From Chryseotalea sp. WA131a (GTDB lineage Bacteria; Bacteroidota; Bacteroidia; Cytophagales; Cyclobacteriaceae), in assembly GCA_025370075.1 (NCBI GenBank), contig CP073016.1, positions 3,410,001 through 3,474,000 of the forward strand: a DNA stretch of 64,000 nt, written 5' to 3'. Below, one piece after another: positions 53,615-63,543 of this stretch. Position numbers and translations under genes: made by a program. The notes under the pieces are model-generated. The model made no database searches and had not been told where the DNA came from. It was given only the letters and a program-made list of their open reading frames with translations. Position 1 is the stretch's first letter, and each line of letters starts with the position of its first letter.

Positions 53615-55384
53615 TTACGGTATGATCCCCATCTTTCGCATCAAAAAGGTGGCATTTGCTTTTTGTGCCAATCCTTTGTTTAAACAATAATCGAATGTCA
53701 ACTCTTCGTTTTCTATTTTGCCTTCGAAGCAGGCATTGGTAATTTGATTCGGGAATTGTTGTTCCATATCGCCCAAGGCAATGTCGTGTGTGGCCACCAT
53801 CACCAAGGCTTTGTAGTGAATCAATTGTTTGATTAGTTCACGCGAGCCTGATTGCTTGTCAGTGGAGTTGGTGCCTTTCAAAATTTCGTCCAACAAAATA
53901 ATCATTGGCTTGCTGCTCTTTAATTCTTGCACGATGGATTGCAAGCGATTCAGCTCGGCAAAAAAATACGACTTGTGTTCTTGCAACGAATCGGAGGTAC
54001 GCATCCCGGTTCGCAAGTGCCCAATCGGGCAGCTCCAGTGGGTGGCACAAACAGGCGCACCATTCAGCGCCAATACGTAGTTGGTGCCCACGGCTCGTAA
54101 AAAAGTACTCTTGCCTGCCATGTTGGCACCGGTTATCAACATCACACTCGCGGGATTGCCAAGGTCAAATGAATTGTTTACTCGCTCGGAAGAAGGAATC
54201 AATAAATGACCCGCTGCAGTAGCTTTAATGGAAAAATCATCTTCAAATTCTGCGAACGCGTAACCCGGTTGATTAAAGTGAAGCGTACCAAAGGAAAGTA
54301 AAGCATCCCACTCGGCCAACGAATCAATCCATGGTTGAAGTTCATGAGCATTTTGGTCGCGCCACGCTTCTAACCGAGTGACGCTATGAAAATCGTATAG
54401 GAACAATCCATTGCCAAAAAATCGGGCAAACATATTCATGCGGGTTTCCAGCGCATTGACAAGTTTAGAAAATGCATGAACATTTTCAGCTGCTTCGTTA
54501 GCTTTTTGCTGATGTTGATTCAATACGGCAGATTGAAACGTCAACCCCTTCCATTTGCTAAGCAGCTTGGCATAATTTTCCAACAGCATTCGGTAACCTG
54601 CCAGTTTATTTTGAAGAATGGAAATAGGCTTAGAATACGCAGCCGCAAAACCGATTTGAGAAATGAAAAGAAGAAAGAAAATAATTTCGAAAGTTGAATC
54701 AAAAACGATCGCTACCAATGCAGCACAGGTGATGAATGGGAAAACCCATTTGGCAATTTGAAAGAATCTTTTTCCTAAAAACAGGTTGGGTTCTCGCAGC
54801 CAAGCAAACAATGGATTGAGATGACCATCGCCCTTTTGTATTTGTTGCCCAATAGCCCAGCATTGCTGCCGTAGTTCCAGTTGTTGCGCCAACTCACGAA
54901 TAGCTTCTTGACGTTCGATGATTTCTTCCTTTGTAAATTTTAACGAAGTGAGATCGTCAGCTAATTTTTTTTCTCCGATTTGGGTGGCGCATCGGTTGAT
55001 GTATTGAAATACGGAGCCAATGCCAAAAACATCCAAGTCATGACTGAATGGATGGGTTGGATTGATAAACTGCTCGCCAGCAGGAAAGTGGCTAAAATCA
55101 AATTGAAATGCTTTTACCTCCCGTTGATTCAAGTGAACTAAATGCAACAAAAGGTTACGCTCACTTTCTTTTTTCTGCTGACTTTGAACAAAGTAAAAAA
55201 ATCCAATCACCAGAAGAGGAATGGCGGAGAAGAAAATAGAATGGTTAAATCCAAAATAGCCAAATAGTAAAATGAGTGCTGCAATCAGTAGCCGTGTCCA
55301 GGCCAATTGCCGAATGATTTTGTCTACTACGGTTATTTGTGATTGAAATTGATGCGCGCGCTCTTGATAAAAATTTTCGGTCAT
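53615..55384 (-). CDS. Transmembrane MutS-like ATPase
   Basis: The 589-residue protein has two hydrophobic helices near residues 30-66 and again near 215-255, a helical core, and a C-terminal MutS ATPase domain: Walker A GANMAGKST, then TSDSLQEHKSYFFAEL, Walker B MIILLDEILKGTNS, and the signature VATHDIALG. It lacks the mismatch-recognition domain, so it is unlikely to be classical MutS. The membrane segments suggest a different role. It starts 5 bases after the next gene's stop, in a probable operon with msrC and lspA. Confidence 0.85.
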   Translation of the reverse strand: MTENFYQERAHQFQSQITVVDKIIRQLAWTRLLIAALILLFGYFGFNHSIFFSAIPLLVIGFFYFVQSQQKKESERNLLLHLVHLNQREVKAFQFDFSHFPAGEQFINPTHPFSHDLDVFGIGSVFQYINRCATQIGEKKLADDLTSLKFTKEEIIERQEAIRELAQQLELRQQCWAIGQQIQKGDGHLNPLFAWLREPNLFLGKRFFQIAKWVFPFITCAALVAIVFDSTFEIIFFLLFISQIGFAAAYSKPISILQNKLAGYRMLLENYAKLLSKWKGLTFQSAVLNQHQQKANEAAENVHAFSKLVNALETRMNMFARFFGNGLFLYDFHSVTRLEAWRDQNAHELQPWIDSLAEWDALLSFGTLHFNQPGYAFAEFEDDFSIKATAAGHLLIPSSERVNNSFDLGNPASVMLITGANMAGKSTFLRAVGTNYVLALNGAPVCATHWSCPIGHLRTGMRTSDSLQEHKSYFFAELNRLQSIVQELKSSKPMIILLDEILKGTNSTDKQSGSRELIKQLIHYKALVMVATHDIALGDMEQQFPNQITNACFEGKIENEELTFDYCLNKGLAQKANATFLMRKMGIIP

Positions 55385-55389
55385 TTTGT

Positions 55390-55893
55390 TTAGATAAACC
55401 GCTCGATGAGCCTCATCAATTGAGTGAGGTATTTTTCATCTACGGCATCGAAGTCATTGAGTTGGTCGCTATCCACATCCAGCACCAAAGCCACCTCGTT
55501 GTTTTTAAAAGCAGGTAAAACGATTTCAGACTTAGAAGTAGAACTGCACGCAATGTGCCCAGGAAATTCATCGACATTGGGTACCAGCATTACTTTTTTT
55601 TCTTTCCAGCATGCACCGCACACACCCTTTCCAAAGCCAATGCGTGTGCAGCCAATTGGCCCTTGAAAAGGTCCCAAAACCAACTCCTGCCTGCCGGCAG
55701 GCATGGCATTATTTTTCACGATGTAAAAACCAACCCAGAAAAAACCCATCGCTTCTTTTAGCGCTGCTGAGATGTTGGCAAGATTGGCTACAACATCGGC
55801 TTCGCCCGTTATCAACCCTTCAATCTGCGGAAGCAATGATTGATAGCGTGTGGCTTTATCTTGCGTGGTGTCAATGAGAAGTTGTTCGGCCAT
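55390..55893 (-). CDS. msrC: Free methionine-(R)-sulfoxide reductase (GAF domain) with a palindromic insertion
   Basis: The 167-residue GAF-domain enzyme has the conserved cysteines in GCTRIGFGKGVCGAC and HIACSS, and SEIVLPAFKN, matching free methionine-(R)-sulfoxide reductases. It reduces oxidised free methionine. A 16-base perfect palindrome (55688-55703) lies within the gene and encodes MPAGRQ between KNNA and ELVLGP, making a short extra loop. The insertion keeps the frame. One base of overlap with lspA suggests coupling. Confidence 0.88.
   Translation of the reverse strand: MAEQLLIDTTQDKATRYQSLLPQIEGLITGEADVVANLANISAALKEAMGFFWVGFYIVKNNAMPAGRQELVLGPFQGPIGCTRIGFGKGVCGACWKEKKVMLVPNVDEFPGHIACSSTSKSEIVLPAFKNNEVALVLDVDSDQLNDFDAVDEKYLTQLMRLIERFI
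55688..55703. repeat. Palindromic dispersed repeat inside msrC
   Basis: TGCCTGCCGGCAGGCA is a perfect 16-base palindrome. This unit is recognised as a dispersed repeat of Bacteroidota that can lodge in frame in genes; here it encodes PAGRQ. Confidence 0.7.
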
Positions 55894-56549
55894 TACAATA
55901 ATGTTGAAGTAGAGGGCACATTATTCTCGAGCGTAGATTCATCAATAGTTTTGGAGGGCTCGTTCGGATTCACCTCTTTTTCTTTGAAAAACCTTTTCTG
56001 AAAAATCAAGATAGAAGCTACACCAATAAAAATAGATGAATCAGCAATGTTAAAAACAGGACTGAAAAACAAAAAATCTTGTCCTCCCAAAAATGGGACC
56101 CATTCTGGCCAGGTGAAATTAAATATGGGAAAAAAGAGCATATCGATTACTTGTCCATGAAACCAAGGCGTGGGTGAATCAAACGGTGCATTGTTGAGCA
56201 GCACACCGTAAAATGTACTGTCAATCACATTGCCAATGGCACCACCTAAAATCAGCGCCAAGCAAACCAAAAAACCAGGATGAGATTGCTTTCTGATCAT
56301 GTTTAGCAAATAGTACCCAATCCCAAACATGGCGATGATGCGGAAGAGGGTGAGTGCTAATTTTCCAAACTCACTTTCCCAACGAATGCCAAAGGCCATG
56401 CCCGGATTCAATAAATAGTGAAGCTTAAACCATTCGCCAAGTACGTTTACCTCATCGTGCAAGCCCATGTATTTATGCACCAATAATTTGCTGGCTTGGT
56501 CGATGGCGATTACGGCAAATGCTATTAAAAAGTATTTTAGGATTTTCAT
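55893..56549 (-). CDS. lspA: Lipoprotein signal peptidase (signal peptidase II)
   Basis: The 218-residue membrane protein has four helices and both catalytic aspartates: LGGAIGNVIDS (first Asp) and FNIADSSIFIG (second Asp). It cleaves the signal peptide of prolipoproteins in the inner membrane. A C-terminal extension of about 25 residues is longer than in Escherichia coli. The ATG overlaps the stop of a toxin remnant by two bases, and the stop overlaps msrC by one base. Function is essential in lipoprotein maturation. Confidence 0.96.
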   Translation of the reverse strand: MKILKYFLIAFAVIAIDQASKLLVHKYMGLHDEVNVLGEWFKLHYLLNPGMAFGIRWESEFGKLALTLFRIIAMFGIGYYLLNMIRKQSHPGFLVCLALILGGAIGNVIDSTFYGVLLNNAPFDSPTPWFHGQVIDMLFFPIFNFTWPEWVPFLGGQDFLFFSPVFNIADSSIFIGVASILIFQKRFFKEKEVNPNEPSKTIDESTLENNVPSTSTLL

Positions 56550-56715
56550 TTGAAAAGTTCTACGGGGTACATGTTGAATTTTGGATCATCAGAAATAACA
56601 ACCAACTTAAAATGACATTATTCCTGTTTTCGATTTCGGCAATAGCCTTCGCAGATAGTTTGGGATTGTTTTCCATGTACCAAAGTAAAACATGGGTATC
56701 GACCAAGTAATTCAT
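56546..56715 (-). pseudogene. VapC-type PIN toxin remnant with internal deletion
   Basis: The frame from ATG 56715 reads MNYLVDTHVLLWYMENNPKL, the classic PIN-domain start with the first catalytic Asp. After about 38 codons it breaks, and another frame gives VVISDDPKFNMYPVELFK, typical of a PIN C-terminus, stopping at 56546. The middle of the domain (~70 residues) is gone, so the toxin is inactive. ATG overlaps the antitoxin stop, as in intact vapBC pairs. The last codons overlap the lspA start. Confidence 0.75.
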
Positions 56716-56939
56716 GGGCGATAGTTTTCATCGAAATGATCGAGTGGCTCATTAAAGTCCTCTGCGATATACTCAATTAAGTATTTTCCATCACCCGCTT
56801 TGCGTTGAGAATTTGGGTTTGAAGAAATTCTCGATTTTTCAGATTCTTCTTTCAAAAGGTTGATTTTCTGAATTAAACCAATATCCTTCAGCTTTTGAAC
56901 CCAATTTATTATTGCGGATTTTTCTAGTTCGATATCCAT
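56712..56939 (-). CDS. VapB-like antitoxin (DUF2281-type), orphaned
   Basis: The 75-residue protein starts LEKSAIINWVQKLKDIGLIQKI and ends ADFNEPLDHFDENY-like (AEDFNEPLDHFDENYRP), the acidic tail that wraps a PIN toxin. It overlaps the start of the broken vapC by four bases. With the toxin dead, it may only autoregulate or neutralise other toxins. It lies 15 bases from the ileS stop on the same strand. Confidence 0.7.
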   Translation of the reverse strand: MDIELEKSAIINWVQKLKDIGLIQKINLLKEESEKSRISSNPNSQRKAGDGKYLIEYIAEDFNEPLDHFDENYRP

Positions 56940-56953
56940 ACCACAAAGGTAAA

Positions 56954-59900
56954 TTATTTCTTATTTATCTTCACCTTTAAAATAAACTCGTCCATGTCTG
57001 CTTCGGCAACCTCTGTCAGCGAATCGTTAAACTCCAAACTCAAGGCTTGTGTTTCGGTGCTGATGTAATCTTTAAATTCTGTCAGCGCACACACCACTAA
57101 CTCCGCTTGCTCTTTTGGCAATTGGTCTTTTTGAACTTCAATCGAAATTTTATCCAACACTTCAAGACCTTTGTCTTTGCGCAAGTTTTGAATGCGGTTG
57201 ACAAAATCGCGGGCAATGCCTTCGCGTTTTAGCTCTTCCGTAATGGTGATATCCAATGCCACCGTGATGCCACCTTCAGCCGCTACAGACCAGCCCGGAA
57301 TATCTTCCGAAGAAATCAACACATCTTCCAACACCAAATCAAAACCACCTTTGTTCAACGTTCCTTTTTTCTCCAAGGTTTGAATTTCAGTTTTTTCTAG
57401 TGTGCTAATGACCGCAGATACTTCTTTCATTTTTGCACCGTATTGTTTGCCAAGTTTTGGCAGGTTTGGCTTCACTTTTTTCACCAGCAAACCAGAAGTG
57501 TCATCAATGTATTCAATCAACTTTATGTTTACTTCCGATTTGATGATGTCTTCAACTCCTTTAATACGGTTGGCAAATTTTTCATCCAGCACGGGCAACA
57601 ATACTTTTTGCAGCGGTGTCCGCACTTTTATTTTATTGCCTTTGCGGATGGAGTGCACCAACGAACAAATGCGCTGTGCATATTCCATCGATTTCTCCAA
57701 TTCAGCGTCAATGCGTTTGGTTTCGGCTTGAACCAAATCGGTTAAATGCACCGACTCAAAACGCAAGGGAGTATTATTTTTCTTGGCGCTTTCGCGGATG
57801 CTGTTGGTAAGATTTTTATACAACCAATCGGCAAAGAATGGCGCGATGGGCGACATCAATTGAGCCGTTACCATCAAACACTCAAACAATGTTTCGTAGG
57901 CAGCCTTTTTGTCTTCGGTCATTTTGCCAACCCAAAAACGTTTCCGATTGAGACGTACATACCAGTTTGAAAGATGATCGTTCACAAACTCTTGAATGGC
58001 ACGTGCGGCTTTTGTTGGTTCATATTCTTCATACGATTGGCGTACCTCAATAATCAACGATTGAAGTTTAGAAAGAATCCAACGATCAAGATGCGTCAAG
58101 TGCTCTTTGCCAGTCACATTCATTTCATCTTTACTGAACCCATCGATATTGGCATACAAAGCAAAGAAGGAATACGTGTTTTGTAATGTGCCAAAAAACC
58201 TGCGCTGCGTTTCTTCCACGCCAGCAAAGTCAAATTTCAAGTTATCCCAAGGCGGTGCATTTTCAATCATATACCAACGCAACACATCCGCACCGTATTT
58301 ATCAAGAGCTATGAAAGGATCTATCACGTTCCCTTTGCGCTTGCTCATCTTTTCACCAAACTTATCCAACACCAAGCCAGTGGAAATTACATTTTTGAAA
58401 GCCTTGCCGTTGTTGTCAACATGGGCATTTACATTTTTGATTTCCTCACTGCTGTCGTTGAGCAATACGGCTATTGCATGAAGCGTGAAAAACCATCCAC
58501 GCGTTTGGTCCACACCTTCTGAAATGTAATCGGCTGGATAGGCGTTTTCAAAAACTTCTTTGTTCTCAAATGGATAATGCCATTGTGCGTACGGCATCGC
58601 ACCGGAGTCAAACCATACATCGATCAGGTCGGATTCCCTTTTGTAAATCACTTTTTTCGTGCCAGTATTTGACCCTTCATTATTAGCGATAAAGTAGACG
58701 TTATCAACGAATGGTCTATGCAAGTCCAAAGACTTGATAACTTCTTTTGCAGGCGTTAGATGACTGAGATACACAACAGGATCTATGAATACGTTCAAAA
58801 GATCTTTAAACTCTATTACACGATTGTTTGGGAGCAATTGCAGAAATTCGAAGTTTTCTTCCCAGTACCGCTGTTCATTGGCTGAAAGTGAGATACCCGT
58901 TTTGACCTTGGTCAAAAATTCTAAGAAGGGGCGAATTTTAGCTTCATCTGCATAGTACCAACCTTCATTTTCGAAATCTGAAATAGAGCCTACGACAAAT
59001 TCCTTTTTTTGGTTGCTTGAAATGTCAGTTTCAGTTCTCCAAATCGGCAGTGGCGTTCCCCAATAACGTGACCGCGATAAATTCCAATCCACCAAGTTCT
59101 CCAACCAATTACCAAATCGGCCCGTGCCGGTGGATTCTGGTTTCCAGTTGATGGTTTTGTTTACGGCCACCATTTTATCTTTCAGCGCGGTGGTTTTGAT
59201 GAACCACGCATCGAGCGGATAATACAACACGGGCTTGTCGGTGCGCCAACTGTGCGGGTAGGTGTGCTCGTACTTCTCTACTTTAAATGCTTTGTTCTCT
59301 TCTTTTAAAATGATGGATATGATGACGTCCGTATTCTTGTAATCGGGATTTGTTTCATCTTCATCGGTGTAGTTCTTTACATAAAAATCATCGGCACTTA
59401 GCGGCTTGTGTGTTTTGATTTTGTATTTAGCTACGCCTTCTTGCAAATGCTTGCCAATCTCGGTAACGAATTTCCCTTTTTTGTCAACGGTGGGTACTTC
59501 GTTGCCTGCTTCATCGCGCACCATCAATGGCGGGATGCCGTTTTGTTGCGCCACTCGAAAGTCATCGGCACCAAAAGTTGGAGAGATGTGTACTATACCC
59601 GTACCGTCTTCTGTGGTTACGAAATCGCCTGCTATGATTTGAAAAGCTTTGTCAGCATTGTGCAATGGCTGCACGTATTGCATGAGTTGTTCGTAACGCA
59701 AGTCAACCAGCTCTTTACCGAGAAATTCATTAACTATCTCCCAAATTTGAATTTTGCCCACTCTAACTAAAGTAGTCTTGAGAGCCATTTCAAAATTCAT
59801 CTCAGAAGTTATATGGGAACTAGAATATCCTACTTCTAGATCTGTCAATTTTAAGTTTCCACTTTGATCCAAATAAAAATATTTAGTAAAAAGGTCTCGA

Positions 59901-60769
59901 GCTATAATTACACTAATTGGTTTGAAAGTGTATTGGTTATAGGTGTTAATCTGAAAGTACTTAATTTTTTCTCCGATAGCTAACGCAGTATTCGATGGTA
60001 GTGTCCATGGGGTGGTGGTCCAAGCTAAAACATAAACATCCAAATCATTAAATTCTTGATTAAAAGCTGATTTAATCCCAAATAGAAACTTAGACTTATC
60101 GTAACGCATTACCTTAAACTGCGCAACTACAGAAGTGTCCTTCACTTCTTTGTAGCAGCCGGGCTGGTTCAACTCGTGCGAACTTAGGCCAGTGCCATCC
60201 GAGGGTGAATAGGGTTGAATGGTGTAGCCTTTGTAGAGCAACCCTTTGTCATAAAACTTTTTCAATATCCACCACACGCTCTCAATGTACTCGTTGTTGT
60301 AGGTGATGTATGGATTTTGCAAGTCCACCCAGTAGCCCATCTTCATAGTCAGGTCGTCCCACTGGTCTTTATACATCATCACCGTTTCGCGGCATTTTTG
60401 GTTGTATTCTTCAATAGAGATCTTCTTTCCGATATCGTCTTTGGTGATGCCGAGTTGTTTTTCTACTTGCAGCTCTACGGGCAAGCCGTGTGTATCCCAA
60501 CCACCTTTGCGCTTTACTTGAAAACCTTGTAGGGTTTTGTACCGACAAAAAATATCTTTGACAGTACGCGCCATAACATGGTGAATGCCTGGTGTGCCGT
60601 TGGCCGATGGCGGCCCTTCGTAAAAGGTGAAGTTGGGTTTGCCCTCGCGGTTGCTCACCGACTTTTCGAAAATGCCTTTTTCTTTCCAAAAGGTTAGCAC
60701 ATCTGCCGCTACTTGCGCCAGGTTTAGATCTTTGAATTCGTTAAAATTTTTCAAATTGCTCACGGTCAA
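56954..60769 (-). CDS. ileS: Isoleucyl-tRNA synthetase
   Basis: The 1271-residue enzyme has the HIGH-type signature (GIHHVMAR), the KMSKR signature (KMSKRKGN near residue 800), and editing-domain motif TTPWTLPSNTALAIG. It charges tRNA-Ile and proofreads valine. It is longer than the usual ~1050-1150 residues. Extra AT-rich segments are visible around 58680-58990 and 59740-60130, encoding parts such as RPFLEFLTKVKTG and NQYTFKPISV. No T-box leader was seen, as expected outside Firmicutes. Confidence 0.97.
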   Translation of the reverse strand: MTVSNLKNFNEFKDLNLAQVAADVLTFWKEKGIFEKSVSNREGKPNFTFYEGPPSANGTPGIHHVMARTVKDIFCRYKTLQGFQVKRKGGWDTHGLPVELQVEKQLGITKDDIGKKISIEEYNQKCRETVMMYKDQWDDLTMKMGYWVDLQNPYITYNNEYIESVWWILKKFYDKGLLYKGYTIQPYSPSDGTGLSSHELNQPGCYKEVKDTSVVAQFKVMRYDKSKFLFGIKSAFNQEFNDLDVYVLAWTTTPWTLPSNTALAIGEKIKYFQINTYNQYTFKPISVIIARDLFTKYFYLDQSGNLKLTDLEVGYSSSHITSEMNFEMALKTTLVRVGKIQIWEIVNEFLGKELVDLRYEQLMQYVQPLHNADKAFQIIAGDFVTTEDGTGIVHISPTFGADDFRVAQQNGIPPLMVRDEAGNEVPTVDKKGKFVTEIGKHLQEGVAKYKIKTHKPLSADDFYVKNYTDEDETNPDYKNTDVIISIILKEENKAFKVEKYEHTYPHSWRTDKPVLYYPLDAWFIKTTALKDKMVAVNKTINWKPESTGTGRFGNWLENLVDWNLSRSRYWGTPLPIWRTETDISSNQKKEFVVGSISDFENEGWYYADEAKIRPFLEFLTKVKTGISLSANEQRYWEENFEFLQLLPNNRVIEFKDLLNVFIDPVVYLSHLTPAKEVIKSLDLHRPFVDNVYFIANNEGSNTGTKKVIYKRESDLIDVWFDSGAMPYAQWHYPFENKEVFENAYPADYISEGVDQTRGWFFTLHAIAVLLNDSSEEIKNVNAHVDNNGKAFKNVISTGLVLDKFGEKMSKRKGNVIDPFIALDKYGADVLRWYMIENAPPWDNLKFDFAGVEETQRRFFGTLQNTYSFFALYANIDGFSKDEMNVTGKEHLTHLDRWILSKLQSLIIEVRQSYEEYEPTKAARAIQEFVNDHLSNWYVRLNRKRFWVGKMTEDKKAAYETLFECLMVTAQLMSPIAPFFADWLYKNLTNSIRESAKKNNTPLRFESVHLTDLVQAETKRIDAELEKSMEYAQRICSLVHSIRKGNKIKVRTPLQKVLLPVLDEKFANRIKGVEDIIKSEVNIKLIEYIDDTSGLLVKKVKPNLPKLGKQYGAKMKEVSAVISTLEKTEIQTLEKKGTLNKGGFDLVLEDVLISSEDIPGWSVAAEGGITVALDITITEELKREGIARDFVNRIQNLRKDKGLEVLDKISIEVQKDQLPKEQAELVVCALTEFKDYISTETQALSLEFNDSLTEVAEADMDEFILKVKINKK

Positions 60770-61125
60770 AAAAAATGAGGGCGCAATTTAGTGAGTATCA
60801 ATTGTATTTGCGATGTGATTTTTACAAAGAATCCTCCTATACGAACGGAAAATGTTGCTTATTGGGGGGATATGGGTGTTGCCCAATGGTTCAAGCGGTT
60901 CCTTTAATGGCGTTTGCGGACATCGCGGCATGTATGGTTAGGTTGCAGCCTACTATACTTACTACCACCAAGCAATTTGCCACAAAACGGGAAGAGGCCG
61001 GAAGGTTTTGAATCAGATGTACGAGCGGAACATGCCTACGAGCACTATTGCTAAAGATTTTGATTTTGTGCACTTCCACCAGAAAGGGCAATCATCGATC
61101 CAAGGTAAGTTTGGTTCTTTTGAGT
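60770..61125. other. Intergenic region with no supported gene
   Basis: This 356-base gap lies between ileS and the MMPL gene. Short open frames on both strands have no protein-like composition or start context. Parts such as FDFVHFHQKGQSS suggest a possible gene remnant, but I cannot name it. No tRNA or repeat was recognised. Confidence 0.4.
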
Positions 61126-63543
61126 TTACTCTGAAATCCCCTTGCGATCGTGAATCTTGATCTTGCTCAGGTCGATGGCCACATCTTCATCTTCCCCGTA
61201 GAAGCCGGGGTCAAAATCATCGATGAGCAGTTTCTCGTCTTTTGATTTTTTTGCCGTATCGAAGGTCATGATCAATGCAGGCAGCAAAATCAAATTGGTG
61301 AACATCGAGATTACCAGTGTGGTAGAGGTTAATACACCCAGAGCAATCGTTCCGCCAAACGAAGAGAAGGCAAACAAAATAAATCCGGCAAAAAGAACAA
61401 TAGAGGTATAAATAATGCTCTTGCCCGTTTCTAAAATACTTTCGCTCACCGAAACAGGAACAAAAAATCCGTTGGCCAATTGCTCTTGGCGATACTTGGC
61501 CAAAAAGCGAATGGAGTTGTCTACCGAAATACCAAACGTGATACTAAAAATCAACGCGGTGCTCGGCTTTAAATCAATCCCCAAATAACCCATAATGCCT
61601 GCGGTAATCATCAGCGCAATCAGATTTGGCACTAGCGAAATGATGATCATGCGCACGTTGGCAAATAGCAGTGCCATGGAGAGGGTGATCAGAATTACAG
61701 CCAACAACAAACTCTCCTGTAAATTATCGATCAGAAATTTATTGCCTTTAATAAAAAGTTTGGTAGTCCCGGTTACGTTGGTGGTAATGCTAGTGCCTTC
61801 AAAAATTTTATTCATTCTAGGCTCAATCACAGTATGCACCAACGAATCCAATCGCTTGGAACCGATGTCGGCAATCTGCAAAGAGATGCGCATTTTGGTG
61901 AAGGTAGAATCAACAAATGATTTTAATAAACCCGAGTTATCGTTTTGGCCTTTCATGTAGCGAAGGATGTAACCACTTTCGGCCTTGGTGGGCAACGCGT
62001 ATTTGGTGGGGTTGTAATTATAGAAGGCTTGCTTGGAGGCTTTGACCAAACTGACAATTGAAACAGGCCGTGATACCACGGAAATGGAATCGATAAAGCC
62101 TTCAAACTCGTCTATCTTTTCTAAGTTTTTCAAATTCAACACGCCTCGCTTTTTCCCCGTGTTCACTTCAATCTCCAAGGGAAGAATGCCACTGAAATGG
62201 GCTTCGAAAAATTTTAGATCTTTCTTGATTTGACTTTGCTCGGGCACATCATCTACCATATATGAAACCGACTCAAGCCTCAGCATCCCGATGGCAGCTA
62301 CCACCGTAACGACCACAGAGGCGATGTAGATGGCAGGGCGATAGCGATGAACGATCAGATCGTTGTACTTTAAGAATGTGCCTAATATTTTGAAATCCAG
62401 GTGACGCAAATGCTTGGGGGCCGGTTCGGGTAACCAAGAAAAAATACCGGGGATCATGATGAGGCTCACCACAAAAAGCGCCATGATGTTGATGCCGGCC
62501 ACAATACCGAACTCGCGCAATACAAGAATGTCGGTGGTTAATAAAGTAAGAAACCCAATGGCTACTGTTAAGTTGGTAAGAAACATGGCCAACCCCATTT
62601 TGTTCACTACTGCGGCAATGGCTTCTTCTTTGTTTCTGCGCCTGGCAAATTCTAAATGGTATTTGTTGAGCAAATAAATTGCATTGGTGATGCCGATGGT
62701 CACGATGACGGGCGGAATCAATCCACTCAGAAGCGTGATTTTATAACCGAACAAAGCCAACGTGCCCATCACCCACACCACCACAATGCCAATAATGATC
62801 ATGGAAAAAAGCACGGCACGGAACGACCGGAAGAACAGAAACATAATGAAACCCGTAACGAAGGCAGATAGGTACAAGAAAATCTGCATCTCTTTTCTTA
62901 CCTCGCTTGCAATTACAGAGCGGATGAACGGGATGCCTGCATAGCGAAGTTCAATGCCCGTTGCCTTGGTGAATTCTTTGCCGAAGGCAACCAGATCATT
63001 TGTCATGGCAATACGCCTTTCCGAGTTCATCACTTCTTTGCTGATGGAGATGAGCATCATGGTAGCACCATTGGTTTCATTTACCAACTGACCCATGTAA
63101 AATTTTTGGTTTCGCAGTGCGCTCATCAAACTATCCAACTGCGTTTGGCTGCTGATCTCTTTGGGGAAAAGAGCATCTAAATAAAAGCGGGTGTGCGCAG
63201 TATCCTTTCGGATGATTTTTACTTCGGGCAGACTCAGCACATTGTTTACACCAGAAATCGTTTTGATTTGCTTGTTGAGTTCGCGAAAGCGGTTGAAGTT
63301 TTCGATTTTGTAGATGGCGCTATCGCGCATGCCCACCGCAATGATGTTGCCATCTTCGCCAAACTGCTCTTTGAATTTTTGCAGGAACACCATTTCGGGA
63401 TCATCCAGCGGCACAGTGCGATTTAGGTCGTAGCTCATCTGCACCCGTGTGGCATGATAGCCCATAAAAGCAGTGATGGCCAGTATCACCCCAATGAGTG
63501 ACATCCGGAACTTAATAATGAATTGAGCGATGCCTGTCCACAT
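61126..63543 (-). CDS. MMPL/RND-family transporter
   Basis: The 805-residue inner-membrane protein has two repeats, each of one helix, a large periplasmic domain and five helices (first helix cluster from residue ~225, second from ~640). SMTLAL-type motifs and the buried charged residues of the Patched/MMPL group (for example FSITFGISVDNSIRFLAKYRQE) are visible. Relatives export lipids, hopanoids or pigments using the proton gradient. No membrane-fusion partner lies nearby, in keeping with this family. Substrate unknown. Confidence 0.88.
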   Translation of the reverse strand: MWTGIAQFIIKFRMSLIGVILAITAFMGYHATRVQMSYDLNRTVPLDDPEMVFLQKFKEQFGEDGNIIAVGMRDSAIYKIENFNRFRELNKQIKTISGVNNVLSLPEVKIIRKDTAHTRFYLDALFPKEISSQTQLDSLMSALRNQKFYMGQLVNETNGATMMLISISKEVMNSERRIAMTNDLVAFGKEFTKATGIELRYAGIPFIRSVIASEVRKEMQIFLYLSAFVTGFIMFLFFRSFRAVLFSMIIIGIVVVWVMGTLALFGYKITLLSGLIPPVIVTIGITNAIYLLNKYHLEFARRRNKEEAIAAVVNKMGLAMFLTNLTVAIGFLTLLTTDILVLREFGIVAGINIMALFVVSLIMIPGIFSWLPEPAPKHLRHLDFKILGTFLKYNDLIVHRYRPAIYIASVVVTVVAAIGMLRLESVSYMVDDVPEQSQIKKDLKFFEAHFSGILPLEIEVNTGKKRGVLNLKNLEKIDEFEGFIDSISVVSRPVSIVSLVKASKQAFYNYNPTKYALPTKAESGYILRYMKGQNDNSGLLKSFVDSTFTKMRISLQIADIGSKRLDSLVHTVIEPRMNKIFEGTSITTNVTGTTKLFIKGNKFLIDNLQESLLLAVILITLSMALLFANVRMIIISLVPNLIALMITAGIMGYLGIDLKPSTALIFSITFGISVDNSIRFLAKYRQEQLANGFFVPVSVSESILETGKSIIYTSIVLFAGFILFAFSSFGGTIALGVLTSTTLVISMFTNLILLPALIMTFDTAKKSKDEKLLIDDFDPGFYGEDEDVAIDLSKIKIHDRKGISE

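Noticed and set aside
60775..61011. 78-residue open frame after ileS
   Set aside because: It has no plausible start context, and its Cys-rich sequence is not like the CWFC peptides (no signal peptide or motif). It looks accidental.
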